Notes: generated by a model not told the origin, from the letters alone. Shown: positions 21,160 to 33,058, counted from the stretch's first letter. The stretch: 64,000 nucleotides of DNA from Hordeum vulgare subsp. vulgare (GCF_904849725.1 NC_058519.1:576536669-576600668); one strand, 5' to 3'. A program made the numbers and translations.

Positions 21160-21283
21160 CTTTTTAAATATATTTTTGCGCCACGTGACAAGGATGACGC
21201 GGGACCGTGATCTATATGACCTCATTTTCTTATTTTTGACGATTACTGTGTGACTTTTCCCACCGCGCTTGACACCCAACGAC

Positions 21284-21324
<41 letters not shown>

Positions 21325-21325
<1 letters not shown>

Positions 21326-21418
21326 GGCGAGAGTAGTACTAGGATGGGTGACCTCCTCGGAAGTCCTCGTGTTGCATTCCCTGGGTGACCTCCTGGGAAG
21401 TCCTCGTGTTGCATTCCC
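21325..21418 (+). pseudogene. 5S rRNA pseudogene, 5'-truncated with doubled C box
   Basis: Same structure as 19951; the first C-box copy carries G97C. The second copy starts at 21382. Confidence 0.94.
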
Positions 21419-21599
21419 CTTTTTAAATATATTTTTGCGCCACGTGACAAGGATGACGCGGGACCGTGATCTATATAACCTCATTTTCTTATTTTTGACG
21501 ATTACTGTGTGACTTTTCCCACCGCGCTTGACACCCAACGACTAGTAGTAGTAGTAGTAGTAGGGGCAAGCATAAGGAACAAATAGATAGTTGCATGTC

Positions 21600-21719
21600 G
21601 GATGCGATCATACCAGCACTAAAGCACCGGATCCCATCAGAACTCCGAAGTTAAGCGTGCTTGGGCGAGGGTAGTACTAGGATGGGTGACCTCCTGGGAA
21701 GTCCTCGTGTTGCATTCCC
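21600..21719 (+). rRNA. 5S rRNA
   Basis: A71G in the IE. The tract after it ends TAGGGCAAG, one G short. Confidence 0.97.
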
Positions 21720-21899
21720 CTTTTTAAATATATTTTTGCGCCACGTGACAAGGATGACGCGGGACCGTGATCTATATGACCTCATTTTCTTATTTTTGAC
21801 GATTACTGTGTGACTTTTCCCACCGCGCTTGACACCCAACGACTAGTAGTAGTAGTAGTAGTAGGGCAAGCATAAGGAACAAATAGATAGTTGCATGTC

Positions 21900-22019
21900 G
21901 GATGCGATCATACCAGCACTAAAGCACCGGATCCCATCAGAACTCCGAAGTTAAGCGTGCTTGGGCGAGAGTAGTACTAGGATGGGTGACCTCCTGGGAA
22001 GTCCTCGTGTTGCATTCCC
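21900..22019 (+). rRNA. 5S rRNA
   Basis: Consensus gene. Confidence 0.97.
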
Positions 22020-22206
22020 CTTTTTAAATATATTTTTGCGCCACGTGACAAGGATGACGCGGGAGCGTGATCTATATGACCTCATTTTCTTATTTTTGAC
22101 GATTACTGTGTGACTTTTCCCACCGCGCTTGACACCCAACGACTAGTAGTAGTAGTAGTAGTAGTAGTAGGGGCAAGCATAAGGAACAAATAGATAGTTG
22201 CATGTC

Positions 22207-22326
22207 TGATGCGATCATACCAGCACTAAAGCACCGGATCCCATCAGAACTCCGAAGTTAAGCGTGCTTGTGCGAGAGTAGTACTAGGATGGGTGACCTC
22301 CTGGGAAGTCCTCGTGTTGCATTCCC
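22207..22326 (+). rRNA. 5S rRNA, +1 variant
   Basis: G1T changes the first transcribed base and the end of helix I; G65T lies just after the A box. Sisters: 24632, 46064, 48796. Confidence 0.95.
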
Positions 22327-22504
22327 CTTTTTAAATATATTTTTGCGCCACGTGACAAGGATGACGCGGGACCGTGATCTATATGACCTCATTTTCTTAT
22401 TTTTGACGATTACTGTGTGACTTTTCCCACCGCGCTTGACACCCAACGACTAGTAGTAGTAGTAGTAGGGGCAAGCATAAGGAACAAATAGATAGTTGCA
22501 TGTC

Positions 22505-22624
22505 GGATGTGATCATACCAGCACTAAAGCACCGGATCCCATCAGAACTCCGAAGTTAAGCGTGCTTGGGCGAGAGTAGTACTAGGATGGGTGACCTCCT
22601 GGGAAGTCCTCGTGTTGCATTCCC
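22505..22624 (+). rRNA. 5S rRNA
   Basis: C6T (helix I, CpG); spacer AAGGACGACG. Confidence 0.97.
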
Positions 22625-22807
22625 CTTTTTAAATATATTTTTGCGCCACGTGACAAGGACGACGCGGGACCGTGATCTATATGACCTCATTTTCTTATTT
22701 TTGACGATTACTGTGTGACTTTTCCCACCGCGCTTGACACCCAACGACTAGTAGTAGTAGTAGTAGTAGTAGGGCAAGCATAAGGAACAAATAGATAGTT
22801 GCATGTC

Positions 22808-22927
22808 GGATGCGATCATACCAGCACTAAAGCATCGGATCCCATCAGAACTCCGAACTTAAGCGTGCTTGGGCGAGAGTAGTACTAGGATGGGTGACCT
22901 CCTGGGAAGTCCTCGTGTTGCATTCCC
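22808..22927 (+). rRNA. 5S rRNA
   Basis: C28T and G51C (A box). Confidence 0.97.
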
Positions 22928-23051
22928 CTTTTTAAATATATTTTTGCGCCACGTGACAAGGATGACGCGGGACCGTGATCTATATGACCTCATTTTCTTA
23001 TTTTTGACGATTACTGTGTGACTTTTCCCACCGCGCTTGACACCCAACGAC

Positions 23052-23095
<44 letters not shown>

Positions 23096-23138
23096 GTAGT
23101 AGGGGCAAGCATAAGGAACAAATAGATGGTTGCATGTC

Positions 23139-23258
23139 GGATGCGATCATACCAGCACTGAAGCACCGGATCCCATCACAACTCCGAAGTTAAGCGTGTT
23201 TGGGCGAGAGTAGTACTAGGATGGGTGACCTCCTGGGAAGTCCTCGTGTTGCATTCCC
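23139..23258 (+). rRNA. 5S rRNA
   Basis: A22G, G41C and C61T. Confidence 0.97.
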
Positions 23259-23439
23259 CTTTTTAAATATATTTTTGCGCCACGTGACAAGGATGACGCG
23301 GGAGCGTGATCTATATGACCTCATTTTCTTATTTTTGACGATTATTGTGTGACTTTTCCCACCGCGCTTGACACCCAACGACTAGTAGTAGTAGTAGTAG
23401 TAGGGGCAAGCATAAGGAACAAATAGATAGTTGCATGTC

Positions 23440-23559
23440 GGATGCGATCATACCAGCACTAAAGCACCGGATCCCATCAGAACTCCGAAGTTAAGCGTGC
23501 TTGGGCGAGAGTAGTACTAGGATGGGTGACCTCCTGGGAAGTCCTCGTGTTGCATTCCC
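23440..23559 (+). rRNA. 5S rRNA
   Basis: Consensus gene; spacer GGGAGCATG is private. Confidence 0.97.
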
Positions 23560-23767
23560 CTTTTTAAATATATTTTTGCGCCACGTGACAAGGATGACGC
23601 GGGAGCATGATCTATATGACCTCATTTTCTTATTTTTGACGATTACTGTGTGACTTTTCCCACCGCGCTTGACACCCAACGACTAGTAGTAGTAGTAGTA
23701 GTAGTGGTAGTACTAGTAGTAGTAGTAGTAGGGGCAAGCATAAGGAACAAATAGATAGTTGCATGTC

Positions 23768-23887
23768 GGATGCGATCATACCAGCACTAAAGCACCGGAT
23801 CCCATCAGAACTCCGAAGTTAAGTGTGCTTGGGCGAGAGTAGTACTAGGATGGGTGACCTCCTGGGAAGTCCTCGTGTTGCATTCCC
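23768..23887 (+). rRNA. 5S rRNA
   Basis: C57T (A box, CpG). It precedes a chimeric pseudogene, as does its sister 47632. Confidence 0.97.
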
Positions 23888-24037
23888 CTTTTTAAATATA
23901 TTTTTGCGCCACGTGACAAGGATGACGCGGGACCGTGATCTATATGACCTCATTTTCTTATTTTTGACGATTACTGTGTGACTTTTCCCACCGCACTTGA
24001 CACCCAACGACTAGTAGTAGTAGTAGTAGTAGTAGTA

Positions 24038-24131
24038 GGGCGAGAGTAGTACTAGGATGGGTGACCTCCTCGGAAGTCCTCGTGTTGCATTCCCTGGGTG
24101 ACCTCCTGGGAAGTCCTCGTGTTGCATTCCC
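24038..24131 (+). pseudogene. 5S rRNA pseudogene, 5'-truncated with doubled C box
   Basis: Structure as 19951, with G97C in the first copy; the second copy starts at 24095. Confidence 0.94.
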
Positions 24132-24312
24132 CTTTTTAAATATATTTTTGCGCCACGTGACAAGGATGACGCGGGACCGTGATCTATATAACCTCATTTT
24201 CTTATTTTTGACGATTACTGTGTGACTTTTCCCACCGCGCTTGACACCCAACGACTAGTAGTAGTAGTAGTAGTAGGGGCAAGCATAAGGAACAAATAGA
24301 TAGTTGCATGTC

Positions 24313-24432
24313 GGATGCGATCATACCAGCACTAAAGCACCGGATCCCATCAGAACTCCGAAGTTAAGCGTGCTTGGGCGAGAGTAGTACTAGGATGGGT
24401 GACCTCCTGGGAAGTCCTCGTGTTGCATTCCC
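24313..24432 (+). rRNA. 5S rRNA
   Basis: Consensus gene. Confidence 0.97.
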
Positions 24433-24556
24433 CTTTTTAAATATATTTTTGCGCCACGTGACAAGGATGACGCGGGAGCGTGATCTATATGACCTCATTT
24501 TCTTATTTTTGACGATTACTGTGTGACTTTTCCCACCGCGCTTGACACCCAACGAC

Positions 24557-24595
<39 letters not shown>

Positions 24596-24631
24596 GGGCA
24601 AGCAAAAGGAACAAATAGATAGTTGCATGTC

Positions 24632-24751
24632 TGATGCGATCATACCAGCACTAAAGCACCGGATCCCATCAGAACTCCGAAGTTAAGCGTGCTTGTGCGA
24701 GAGTAGTACTAGGATGGGTGACCTCCTGGGAAGTCCTCGTGTTGCATTCCC
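24632..24751 (+). rRNA. 5S rRNA, +1 variant
   Basis: G1T and G65T. The TATA-like region reads GCAAAAGG instead of GCATAAGG, so three initiation-relevant changes combine. Confidence 0.95.
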
Positions 24752-24929
24752 CTTTTTAAATATATTTTTGCGCCACGTGACAAGGATGACACGGGACCGT
24801 GATCTATATGACCTCATTTTCTTATTTTTGACGATTACTGTGTGACTTTTCCCACCGCGCTTGACACCCAACGACTAGTAGTAGTAGTAGTAGGGGCAAG
24901 CATAAGGAACAAATAGATAGTTGCATGTC

Positions 24930-25049
24930 GGATGTGATCATACCAGCACTAAAGCATCGGATCCCATCAGAACTCCGAAGTTAAGCGTGCTTGGGCGAGA
25001 GTAGTACTAGGATGGGTGACCTCCTGGGAAGTCCTCGTGTTGCATTCCC
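24930..25049 (+). rRNA. 5S rRNA
   Basis: C6T and C28T. Confidence 0.97.
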
Positions 25050-25232
25050 CTTTTTAAATATATTTTTGCGCCACGTGACAAGGACGACGCGGGACCGTGA
25101 TCTATATGACCTCATTTTCTTATTTTTGACGATTACTGTGTGACTTTTCCCACCGCGCTTGACACCCAACGACTAGTAGTAGTAGTAGTAGTAGTAGGGC
25201 AAGCATAAGGAACAAATAGATAGTTGCATGTC

Positions 25233-25352
25233 GGATGCGATCATACGAGCACTAAAGCATCGGATCCCATCAGAACTCCGAACTTAAGCGTGCTTGGGCG
25301 AGAGTAGTACTAGGATGGGTGACCTCCTGGGAAGTCCTCGTGTTGCATTCCC
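25233..25352 (+). rRNA. 5S rRNA
   Basis: C15G, C28T and G51C; spacer GTGATGTATA shared with 49397. Confidence 0.97.
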
Positions 25353-25476
25353 CTTTTTAAATATATTTTTGCGCCACGTGACAAGGATGACGCGGGACCG
25401 TGATGTATATGACCTCATTTTCTTATTTTTGACGATTACTGTGTGACTTTTCCCACCGCGCTTGACACCCAACGAC

Positions 25477-25523
<47 letters not shown>

Positions 25524-25566
25524 GTAGTAGGGGCAAGCATAAGGAACAAATAGATGGTTGCATGTC

Positions 25567-25686
25567 GGATGCGATCATACCAGCACTGAAGCACCGGATC
25601 CCATCACAACTCCGAAGTTAAGCGTGTTTGGGCGAGAGTAGTACTAGGATGGGTGACCTCCTGGGAAGTCCTCGTGTTGCATTCCC
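25567..25686 (+). rRNA. 5S rRNA
   Basis: A22G, G41C and C61T. Confidence 0.97.
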
Positions 25687-25867
25687 CTTTTTAAATATAT
25701 TTTTGCGCCACGTGACAAGGATGACGCGGGAGCGTGATCTATATGACCTCATTTTCTTATTTTTGACGATTACTGTGTGACTTTTCCCACCGCGCTTGAC
25801 ACCCAACGACTAGTAGTAGTAGTAGTAGTAGGGGCAAGCATAAGGAACAAATAGATAGTTGCATGTC

Positions 25868-25987
25868 GGATGCGATCATACCAGCACTAAAGCACCGGAT
25901 CCCATCAGAACTCCGAAGTTAAGCGTGCTTGGGCGAGAGTAGTACTAGGATGGGTGACCTCCTGGGAAGTCCTCGTGTTGCATTCCC
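25868..25987 (+). rRNA. 5S rRNA
   Basis: Consensus gene. Confidence 0.97.
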
Positions 25988-26189
25988 CTTTTTAAATATA
26001 TTTTTGCGCCACGTGACAAGGATGACGCGGGAGCGTGATCTATATGACCTCATTTTCTTATTTTTGACGATTACTGTGTGACTTTTCCCACCGCGCTTGA
26101 CACCCAACGACTAGTAGTAGTAGTAGTAGTAGTACTAGTAGTAGTAGTAGTAGGGGCAAGCATAAGGAACAAATAGATAGTTGCATGTC

Positions 26190-26309
26190 GGATGCGATCA
26201 TACCAGCACTAAAGCACCGGATCCCATCAGAACTCCAAAGTTAAGCGTGCTTGGGCGAGAGTAGTACTAGGATGGGTGACCTCCTGGGAAGTCCTCGTGT
26301 TGCATTCCC
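26190..26309 (+). rRNA. 5S rRNA
   Basis: G48A (CpG); absent from sister 50354. Confidence 0.97.
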
Positions 26310-26493
26310 CTTTTTAAATATATTTTTGCGCCACGTGACAAGGATGACGCGGGACCGTGATCTATATGACCTCATTTTCTTATTTTTGACGATTACTGTG
26401 TGACTTTTCCCACCGCGCTTGACACCCAACGACTAGTAGTAGTAGTAGTAGTAGTAGGGGCAAGCATAAGGAACAAATAGATAGTTGCATGTC

Positions 26494-26613
26494 GGATGCG
26501 ATCATACCAGCACTAAAGCACCGGATCCCATCAGAACTCCGAAGTTAAGCGTGCTTGGGCGATAGTAGTACTAGGATGGGTGACCTCTTGGGAAGTCCTC
26601 GTGTTGCATTCCC
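26494..26613 (+). rRNA. 5S rRNA
   Basis: G70T and C95T, the same type as 294. Confidence 0.97.
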
Positions 26614-26737
26614 CTTTTTAAATATATTTTTGCGCCACGTGACAAGGATGACGCGGGAGCGTGATCTATATGACCTCATTTTCTTATTTTTGACGATTAC
26701 TGTGTGACTTTTCCCACCGCGCTTGACACCCAACGAC

Positions 26738-26778
<41 letters not shown>

Positions 26779-26821
26779 GTAGTAGGGGCAAGCATAAGGA
26801 ACAAATAGATGGTTGCATGTC

Positions 26822-26941
26822 GGATGCGATCATACCAGCACTGAAGCACCGGATCCCATCAGAACTCCGAAGTTAAGCGTGTTTGGGCGAGAGTAGTACT
26901 AGGATGGGTGACCTCCTGGGAAGTCCTCGTGTTGCATTCCC
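26822..26941 (+). rRNA. 5S rRNA
   Basis: A22G and C61T. Confidence 0.97.
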
Positions 26942-27122
26942 CTTTTTAAATATATTTTTGCGCCACGTGACAAGGATGACGCGGGAGCGTGATCTATATG
27001 ACCTCATTTTCTTATTTTTGACGATTACTGTGTGACTTTTCCCACCGCGCTTGACACCCAACGACTAGTAGTAGTAGTAGTAGTAGGGGCAAGCATAAGG
27101 AACAAATAGATAGTTGCATGTC

Positions 27123-27242
27123 GGATGCGATCATACCAGCACTAAAGCACCGGATCCCATCAGAACTCCGAAGTTAAGCGTGCTTGGGCGAGAGTAGTAC
27201 TAGGATGGGTGACCTCCTGGGAAGTCCTCGTGTTGCATTCCC
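27123..27242 (+). rRNA. 5S rRNA
   Basis: Consensus gene; spacer ACTTCTCCC and a tract ending TAGTCGGGG. Confidence 0.97.
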
Positions 27243-27366
27243 CTTTTTAAATATATTTTTGCGCCACGTGACAAGGATGACGCGGGAGCGTGATCTATAT
27301 GACCTCATTTTCTTATTTTTGACGATTACTGTGTGACTTCTCCCACCGCGCTTGACACCCAACGAC

Positions 27367-27412
<46 letters not shown>

Positions 27413-27450
27413 CGGGGCAAGCATAAGGAACAAATAGATAGTTGCATGTC

Positions 27451-27570
27451 GGATGCGATCATACCAGCACTAAAGCACCGGATCCCATCAGAACTCCGAA
27501 GTTAAGCGTGCTTGGGCGAGAGTAGTACTAGGATGGGTGACCTCCTGGGAAGTCCTCGTGTTGCATTCCC
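27451..27570 (+). rRNA. 5S rRNA
   Basis: Consensus gene with the same spacer marks as 27123: a recent single-unit duplication, absent from the sister block. Confidence 0.97.
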
Positions 27571-27694
27571 CTTTTTAAATATATTTTTGCGCCACGTGAC
27601 AAGGATGACGCGGGAGCGTGATCTATATGACCTCATTTTCTTATTTTTGACGATTACTGTGTGACTTCTCCCACCGCGCTTGACACCCAACGAC

Positions 27695-27746
<52 letters not shown>

Positions 27747-27784
27747 CGGGGCAAGCATAAGGAACAAATAGATAGTTGCATGTC

Positions 27785-27904
27785 GGATGCGATCATACCA
27801 GCACTAAAGCACCGGATCCCATTAGAACTCCGAAGTTAAGCGTGCTTGGGCGAGAGTAGTACTAGGATGGGTGACCTCCTGGGAAGTCCTCGTGTTGCAT
27901 TCCC
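27785..27904 (+). rRNA. 5S rRNA
   Basis: C39T only. Confidence 0.97.
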
Positions 27905-28084
27905 CTTTTTAAATATATTTTTGCGCCACGTGACAAGGATGACGCGGGACCGTGATCTATATGACCTCATTTTCTTATTTTTGACGATTACTGTGTGACT
28001 TTTCCCACCGCGCTTGACACCCAACGACTAGTAGTAGTAGTAGTAGTAGGGCAAGCATAAGGAACAAATAGATAGTTGCATGTC

Positions 28085-28204
28085 GGATGCGATCATACCA
28101 GCACTAAAGCACCGGATCCCATCAGAACTCCGAAGTTAAGCGTGCTTGGGCGAGAGTAGTACTAGGATGGGTGACCTCCTGGGAAGTCCTCGTGTTGCAT
28201 TCCC
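28085..28204 (+). rRNA. 5S rRNA
   Basis: Consensus gene; spacer GACGCAGGACC and ACTTATCCC. Confidence 0.97.
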
Positions 28205-28388
28205 CTTTTTAAATATATTTTTGCGCCACGTGACAAGGATGACGCAGGACCGTGATCTATATGACCTCATTTTCTTATTTTTGACGATTACTGTGTGACT
28301 TATCCCACCGCGCTTGACACCCAACGACTAGTAGTAGTAGTAGTAGTAGTAGGGGCAAGCATAAGGAAGAAATAGATAGTTGCATGTC

Positions 28389-28509
28389 GGATGCGATCAT
28401 ACCAGCAGTAAAGCACCGGATCCCATCAGAACTCCGAAGTTAAGCGTGCTTGGGCGAGAGTAGTACTAGGATGGGTGACCTTCTGGGAAGTCCTCGTGTT
28501 GCTTTTCCC
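28389..28509 (+). rRNA. 5S rRNA, altered 3' end
   Basis: C20G, C94T, and the 3' end reads GCTTTTCCCCC instead of GCATTCCCC, with one inserted base and only T4 in the terminator. Helix I pairing at A115 is disturbed. Confidence 0.92.
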
Positions 28510-28699
28510 CCTTTTAAATATATTTTTGCGGCACGTGACAAGGATGACGCGGGACCGTGATCTATATGAGCTCATTTTCTTATTTTTGACGATTACTGTG
28601 TGACTTTTCCCACCGCGCTTGACACCCAACGACTAGTAGTAGTAGTAGTAGTAGTAGTAGTAGGGGCAAGCATAAGGAACAAATAGATAGTTGCATGTC

Positions 28700-28819
28700 G
28701 GATGCGATCATACCAGCACTAAAGCACCGGATCCCATCAGAACTCCGAAGTTAAGCGTGCTTGGGCGAGAGTAGTACTAGGATGGGTGACCTCCTGGGAA
28801 GTCCTCGTGTTGCATTTCC
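28700..28819 (+). rRNA. 5S rRNA
   Basis: C118T; spacer ACTTTTTCC. Confidence 0.97.
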
Positions 28820-29009
28820 CTTTTTAAATATATTTTTGCGCCACGTGACAAGGATGACGCGGGAGCGTGATCTATATGACCTCATTTTCTTATTTTTGAC
28901 GATTACTGTGTGACTTTTTCCACCGCGCTTGACACCCAACGACTAGTAGTAGTAGTAGTAGTAGTAGTAGTAGGGGCAAGCATAAGGAACAAATAGATAG
29001 TTGCATGTC

Positions 29010-29129
29010 GGATGCGATCATACCAGCACTAAAGCACCGGATCCCATCAGAACTCCGAAGTTAAGCGTACTTGGGCGAGAGTAGTACTAGGATGGGTGAC
29101 CTCCTGGGAAGTCCTCGTGTTGCATTCCC
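29010..29129 (+). rRNA. 5S rRNA
   Basis: G60A; GCGGC spacer. Confidence 0.97.
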
Positions 29130-29253
29130 CTTTTTAAATATATTTTTGCGGCACGTGACAAGGATGACGCGGGACCGTGATCTATATGACCTCATTTTCT
29201 TATTTTTGACGATTACTGTGTGACTTTTCCCACCGCGCTTGACACCCAACGAC

Positions 29254-29292
<39 letters not shown>

Positions 29293-29328
29293 GGGCAAGC
29301 ATAAGCAAGAAATAGATAGTTGCATGTC

Positions 29329-29448
29329 GGATGCGATCATACCAGCACTAAAGCACCGGATCCCATCAGAACTCCGAAGTTAAGCGTGCTTGGGCGAGAG
29401 TAGTACTAGGATTGGTGACCTCCTGGGAAGTCCTCGTGTTGCATTCCC
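29329..29448 (+). rRNA. 5S rRNA
   Basis: G85T in the C box; the flank has ATAAGCAAG. Confidence 0.97.
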
Positions 29449-29629
29449 CTTTTTAAATATATTTTTGCGCCACGTGACAAGGATGACGCGGGAGCGTGAT
29501 CTATATGACCTCATTTTCTTATTTTTGACGATTACTGTGTGACTTTTCCCACCGCGCTTGACACCCAACGACTAGTAGTAGTAGTAGTAGTAGGGGCAAG
29601 CATAAGGAACAAATAGATAGTTGCATGTC

Positions 29630-29749
29630 GGATGCGATCATACCAGCACTAAAGCACCGGATCCCATCAGAACTCCGAAGTTAAGCGTGCTTGGGCGAGA
29701 GTAGTACTAGGATGGGTGACCTCCTGGGAAGTCCTCGTGTTGCATTCCC
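29630..29749 (+). rRNA. 5S rRNA
   Basis: Consensus gene; spacer ACATGACAAAG, shared with 33553 and 60786. Confidence 0.97.
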
Positions 29750-29930
29750 CTTTTTAAATATATTTTTGCGCCACATGACAAAGATGACGCGGGACCGTGA
29801 TCTATATGACCTCATTTTCTTATTTTTGACGATTACTGTGTGACTTTTCCCACCGCGCTTGACACCCAACGACTAGTAGTAGTAGTAGTAGTAGGGGCAA
29901 GCATAAGGAACAAATAGATAGTTGCATGTC

Positions 29931-30050
29931 GGATGCGATCATACCAGCACTAAAGCACTGGATCCCATCAGAACTCCGAAGTTAAGCGTGCTTTGGCGAG
30001 AGTAGTACTAGGATGGGTGACCTCCTGGGAAGTCCTCGTGTTGCATTCCC
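29931..30050 (+). rRNA. 5S rRNA
   Basis: C29T (CpG) and G64T; spacer TTTTTCAAT. Confidence 0.97.
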
Positions 30051-30246
30051 CTTTTTCAATATATTTTTGCGCCACGTGACAAGGATGACGCGGGACCGTG
30101 ATCTATATGACCTCATTTTCTTATTTTTGACGATTACTGTGTGACTTTTCCCACCGCGCTTGACACCCAACGACTAGTAGTAGTATTAGTAGTAGTAGTA
30201 GTAGTAGTAGGGGCAAGCATAAGGAACAAATAGATAGTTGCATGTC

Positions 30247-30366
30247 GGATGCGATCATACCAGCACTAAAGCACCGGATCCCATCAGAACTCCGAAGTTA
30301 AGCGTGCTTGGGCGAGAGTAGTACTAGGATGGGTGACCTCCTGGGAAGTCCTCGTGTTGCATTCCC
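30247..30366 (+). rRNA. 5S rRNA
   Basis: Consensus gene; its spacer holds the (TAG)105 tract. Confidence 0.97.
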
Positions 30367-30490
30367 CTTTTTAAATATATTTTTGCGCCACGTGACAAGG
30401 ATGACGCGGGAGCGTGATCTATATGACCTCATTTTCTTATTTTTGACGATTACTGTGTGACTTTTCCCACCGCGCTTGACACCCAACGAC

Positions 30491-30805
<315 letters not shown>

Positions 30806-30841
30806 GGGCAAGCATAAGGAACAAATAGATAGTTGCATGTC

Positions 30842-30961
30842 GGATGCGATCATACTAGCACTAAAGCACCAGATCCCATCAGAACTCCGAAGTTAAGCGT
30901 GCTTGGGCGAGAGTAGTACTAGGATGGGTGACCTCCTGGGAAGTCCTCATGTTGCATTCCC
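30842..30961 (+). rRNA. 5S rRNA
   Basis: C15T, G30A and G108A; spacer TTTTTACGCC. Precedes a truncated pseudogene. Confidence 0.96.
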
Positions 30962-31126
30962 CTTTTTAAATATATTTTTACGCCACGTGACAAGGATGAC
31001 GCGGGACCGTGATCTATATGACCTCATTTTCTTATTTTTGACGATTACTGTGTGACTTTTCCCACCGCGCTTGACACCCAACGACTAGTAGTAGTATTAG
31101 TAGTAGTAGTAGTAGTAGTAGTAGTA

Positions 31127-31183
31127 GGGCGAGAGTAGTACTAGGATGGGTGACCTCCTGGGAAGTCCTCGTGTTGCATTCCC
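31127..31183 (+). pseudogene. 5S rRNA pseudogene, 5'-truncated
   Basis: +64 junction at the TAG tract, which has one TATTAG interruption. Confidence 0.95.
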
Positions 31184-31394
31184 CTTTTTAAATATATTTT
31201 TGCGCCACGTGACAAGGATGACGCGGGAGCGTGATCTATATGACCTCATTTTCTTATTTTTGACGATTACTGTGTGACTTTTCCCACCGCGCTTGACACC
31301 CAACGACTAGTAGTAGTAGTAGTAGTAGTGGTAGTAGTAGTAGTAGTAGTAGTAGTAGGGGCAAGCATAAGGAACAAATAGATAGTTGCATGTC

Positions 31395-31514
31395 GGATGC
31401 GATCATACCAGCACTAAAGCACCGGATCCCATCAGAACTCCGAAGTTAAGCGTGCTTGGGCGAGAGTAGTACTAGGATGGGTGACCTCCTGGGAAGTCCT
31501 CGCGTTGCATTCCC
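31395..31514 (+). rRNA. 5S rRNA
   Basis: T109C only. Confidence 0.97.
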
Positions 31515-31704
31515 CTTTTTAAATATATTTTTGCGCCACGTGACAAGGATGACGCGGGACCGTGATCTATATGACCTCATTTTCTTATTTTTGACGATTA
31601 CTGTGTGACTTTTCCCACCGCGCTTGACACCCAACGACTAGTAGTAGTAGTAGTAGTAGTAGTAGTAGGGGCAAGCATAAGGAAGAAATAGATAGTTGCA
31701 TGTC

Positions 31705-31824
31705 GGATGCGATCATACCAGCACTAAAGCACCGGATCCCATCAGAACTCCGAAGTTAAGCGTGCTAGAGCGAGAGTAGTACTAGGATGGGTTTCCTCCT
31801 GGGAAGTCCTCTTGTTGCATTCCC
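31705..31824 (+). rRNA. 5S rRNA, variant-rich
   Basis: T63A, G65A, G89T and A90T (C box), G108T. Probably weakened; sister 58938 keeps G89 and A90. Confidence 0.94.
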
Positions 31825-31948
31825 CTTTTTAAATATATTTTTGCGCCACGTGACAAGGATGACGCGGGAGCGTGATCTATATGACCTCATTTTCTTATTT
31901 TTGACGATTACTGTGTGACTTTTCCCACCGCGCTTGACACCCAACGAC

Positions 31949-31981
<33 letters not shown>

Positions 31982-32017
31982 GGGCAAGCATAAGGAACAA
32001 ATAGATAGTTGCATGTC

Positions 32018-32137
32018 GGATGCGATCATACCAGCACTAAAGCATCGGATCCCATCAGAACTCCGAAGTTAAGCGTGCTTGGGCGAGAGTAGTACTAGGA
32101 TGGGTGACCTGCTGGGAAGTCCTCGTGTTGCATTCCC
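32018..32137 (+). rRNA. 5S rRNA
   Basis: C28T and C94G (C box). Confidence 0.97.
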
Positions 32138-32318
32138 CTTTTTAAATATATTTTTGCGGCACGTGACAAGGATGACGCGGGACCGTGATCTATATGACCT
32201 CATTTTCTTATTTTTGACGATTACTGTGTGACTTTTCCCACCGCGCTTGACACCCAACGACTAGTAGTAGTAGTAGTAGTAGGGGCAAGCATAAGGAACA
32301 AATAGATAGTTGCATGTC

Positions 32319-32438
32319 GGATGCGATCATACCAGCACTAAAGCACCGGATCCCATCAGAACTCCGAAGTTAAGCGTGCTTGGGCGAGAGTAGTACTAGG
32401 ATGGGTGACCTCCTGGGAAGTCCTCGTGTTGCATTCCC
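32319..32438 (+). rRNA. 5S rRNA
   Basis: Consensus gene; GCGGC spacer with GTGGCAAGG. Confidence 0.97.
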
Positions 32439-32562
32439 CTTTTTAAATATATTTTTGCGGCACGTGGCAAGGATGACGCGGGACCGTGATCTATATGACC
32501 TCATTTTCTTATTTTTGACGATTACTGTGTGACTTTTCCCACCGCGCTTGACACCCAACGAC

Positions 32563-32595
<33 letters not shown>

Positions 32596-32631
32596 GGGCA
32601 AGCATAAGGAACAAATAGATAGTTGCATGTC

Positions 32632-32751
32632 GGATGCGATCATACCAGCACTAAAGCACCGGATCCCATCAGAACTCCGAAGTTAAGCGTGCTTGGGCGA
32701 GAGTAGTACTAGGATGGGTGACCTCCTGGGAAGTCCTCGTGTTGCATTTCC
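32632..32751 (+). rRNA. 5S rRNA
   Basis: C118T; private spacer changes TTCTAATTT and CCACCACGC. Confidence 0.97.
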
Positions 32752-32938
32752 CTTTTTAAATATATTTTTGCGCCACGTGACAAGGATGACGCGGGAGCGT
32801 GATCTATATGACCTCATTTTCTAATTTTTGACGATTACTGTGTGACTTTTCCCACCACGCTTGACACCCAACGACTAGTAGTAGTAGTAGTAGTAGTAGT
32901 AGGGGCAAGCATAAGGAACAAATAGATAGTTGCATGTC

Positions 32939-33058
32939 GGATGCGATCATACCAGCACTAAAGCACCGGATCCCATCAGAACTCCGAAGTTAAGCGTACT
33001 TGGGCGAGAGTAGTACTAGGATGGGTGACCTCCTGGGAAGTCCTCGTGTTGCATTCCC
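32939..33058 (+). rRNA. 5S rRNA
   Basis: G60A. The first terminator is shortened to T4 followed by A4. Confidence 0.96.

Larger units (their letters stand above)
22207..26189 (+). repeat. Tandem higher-order block, boundary near 24632
   Basis: The series G1T+G65T, C6T, C28T+G51C, A22G+G41C+C61T, consensus starts at 22207 and again at 24632, offset 2425-2428 bp. The same series is found at 46064 and 48796. Confidence 0.9.
21600..29629 (+). repeat. Segmental duplication, left copy (~8 kb)
   Basis: The order of diagnostic units matches 45454-53184. Units from 24632 to 26494 keep an exact 24164-bp offset, so even TAG tract lengths agree. The right copy has one extra unit (48180) and two fewer units near 51284. 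Confidence 0.92.
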
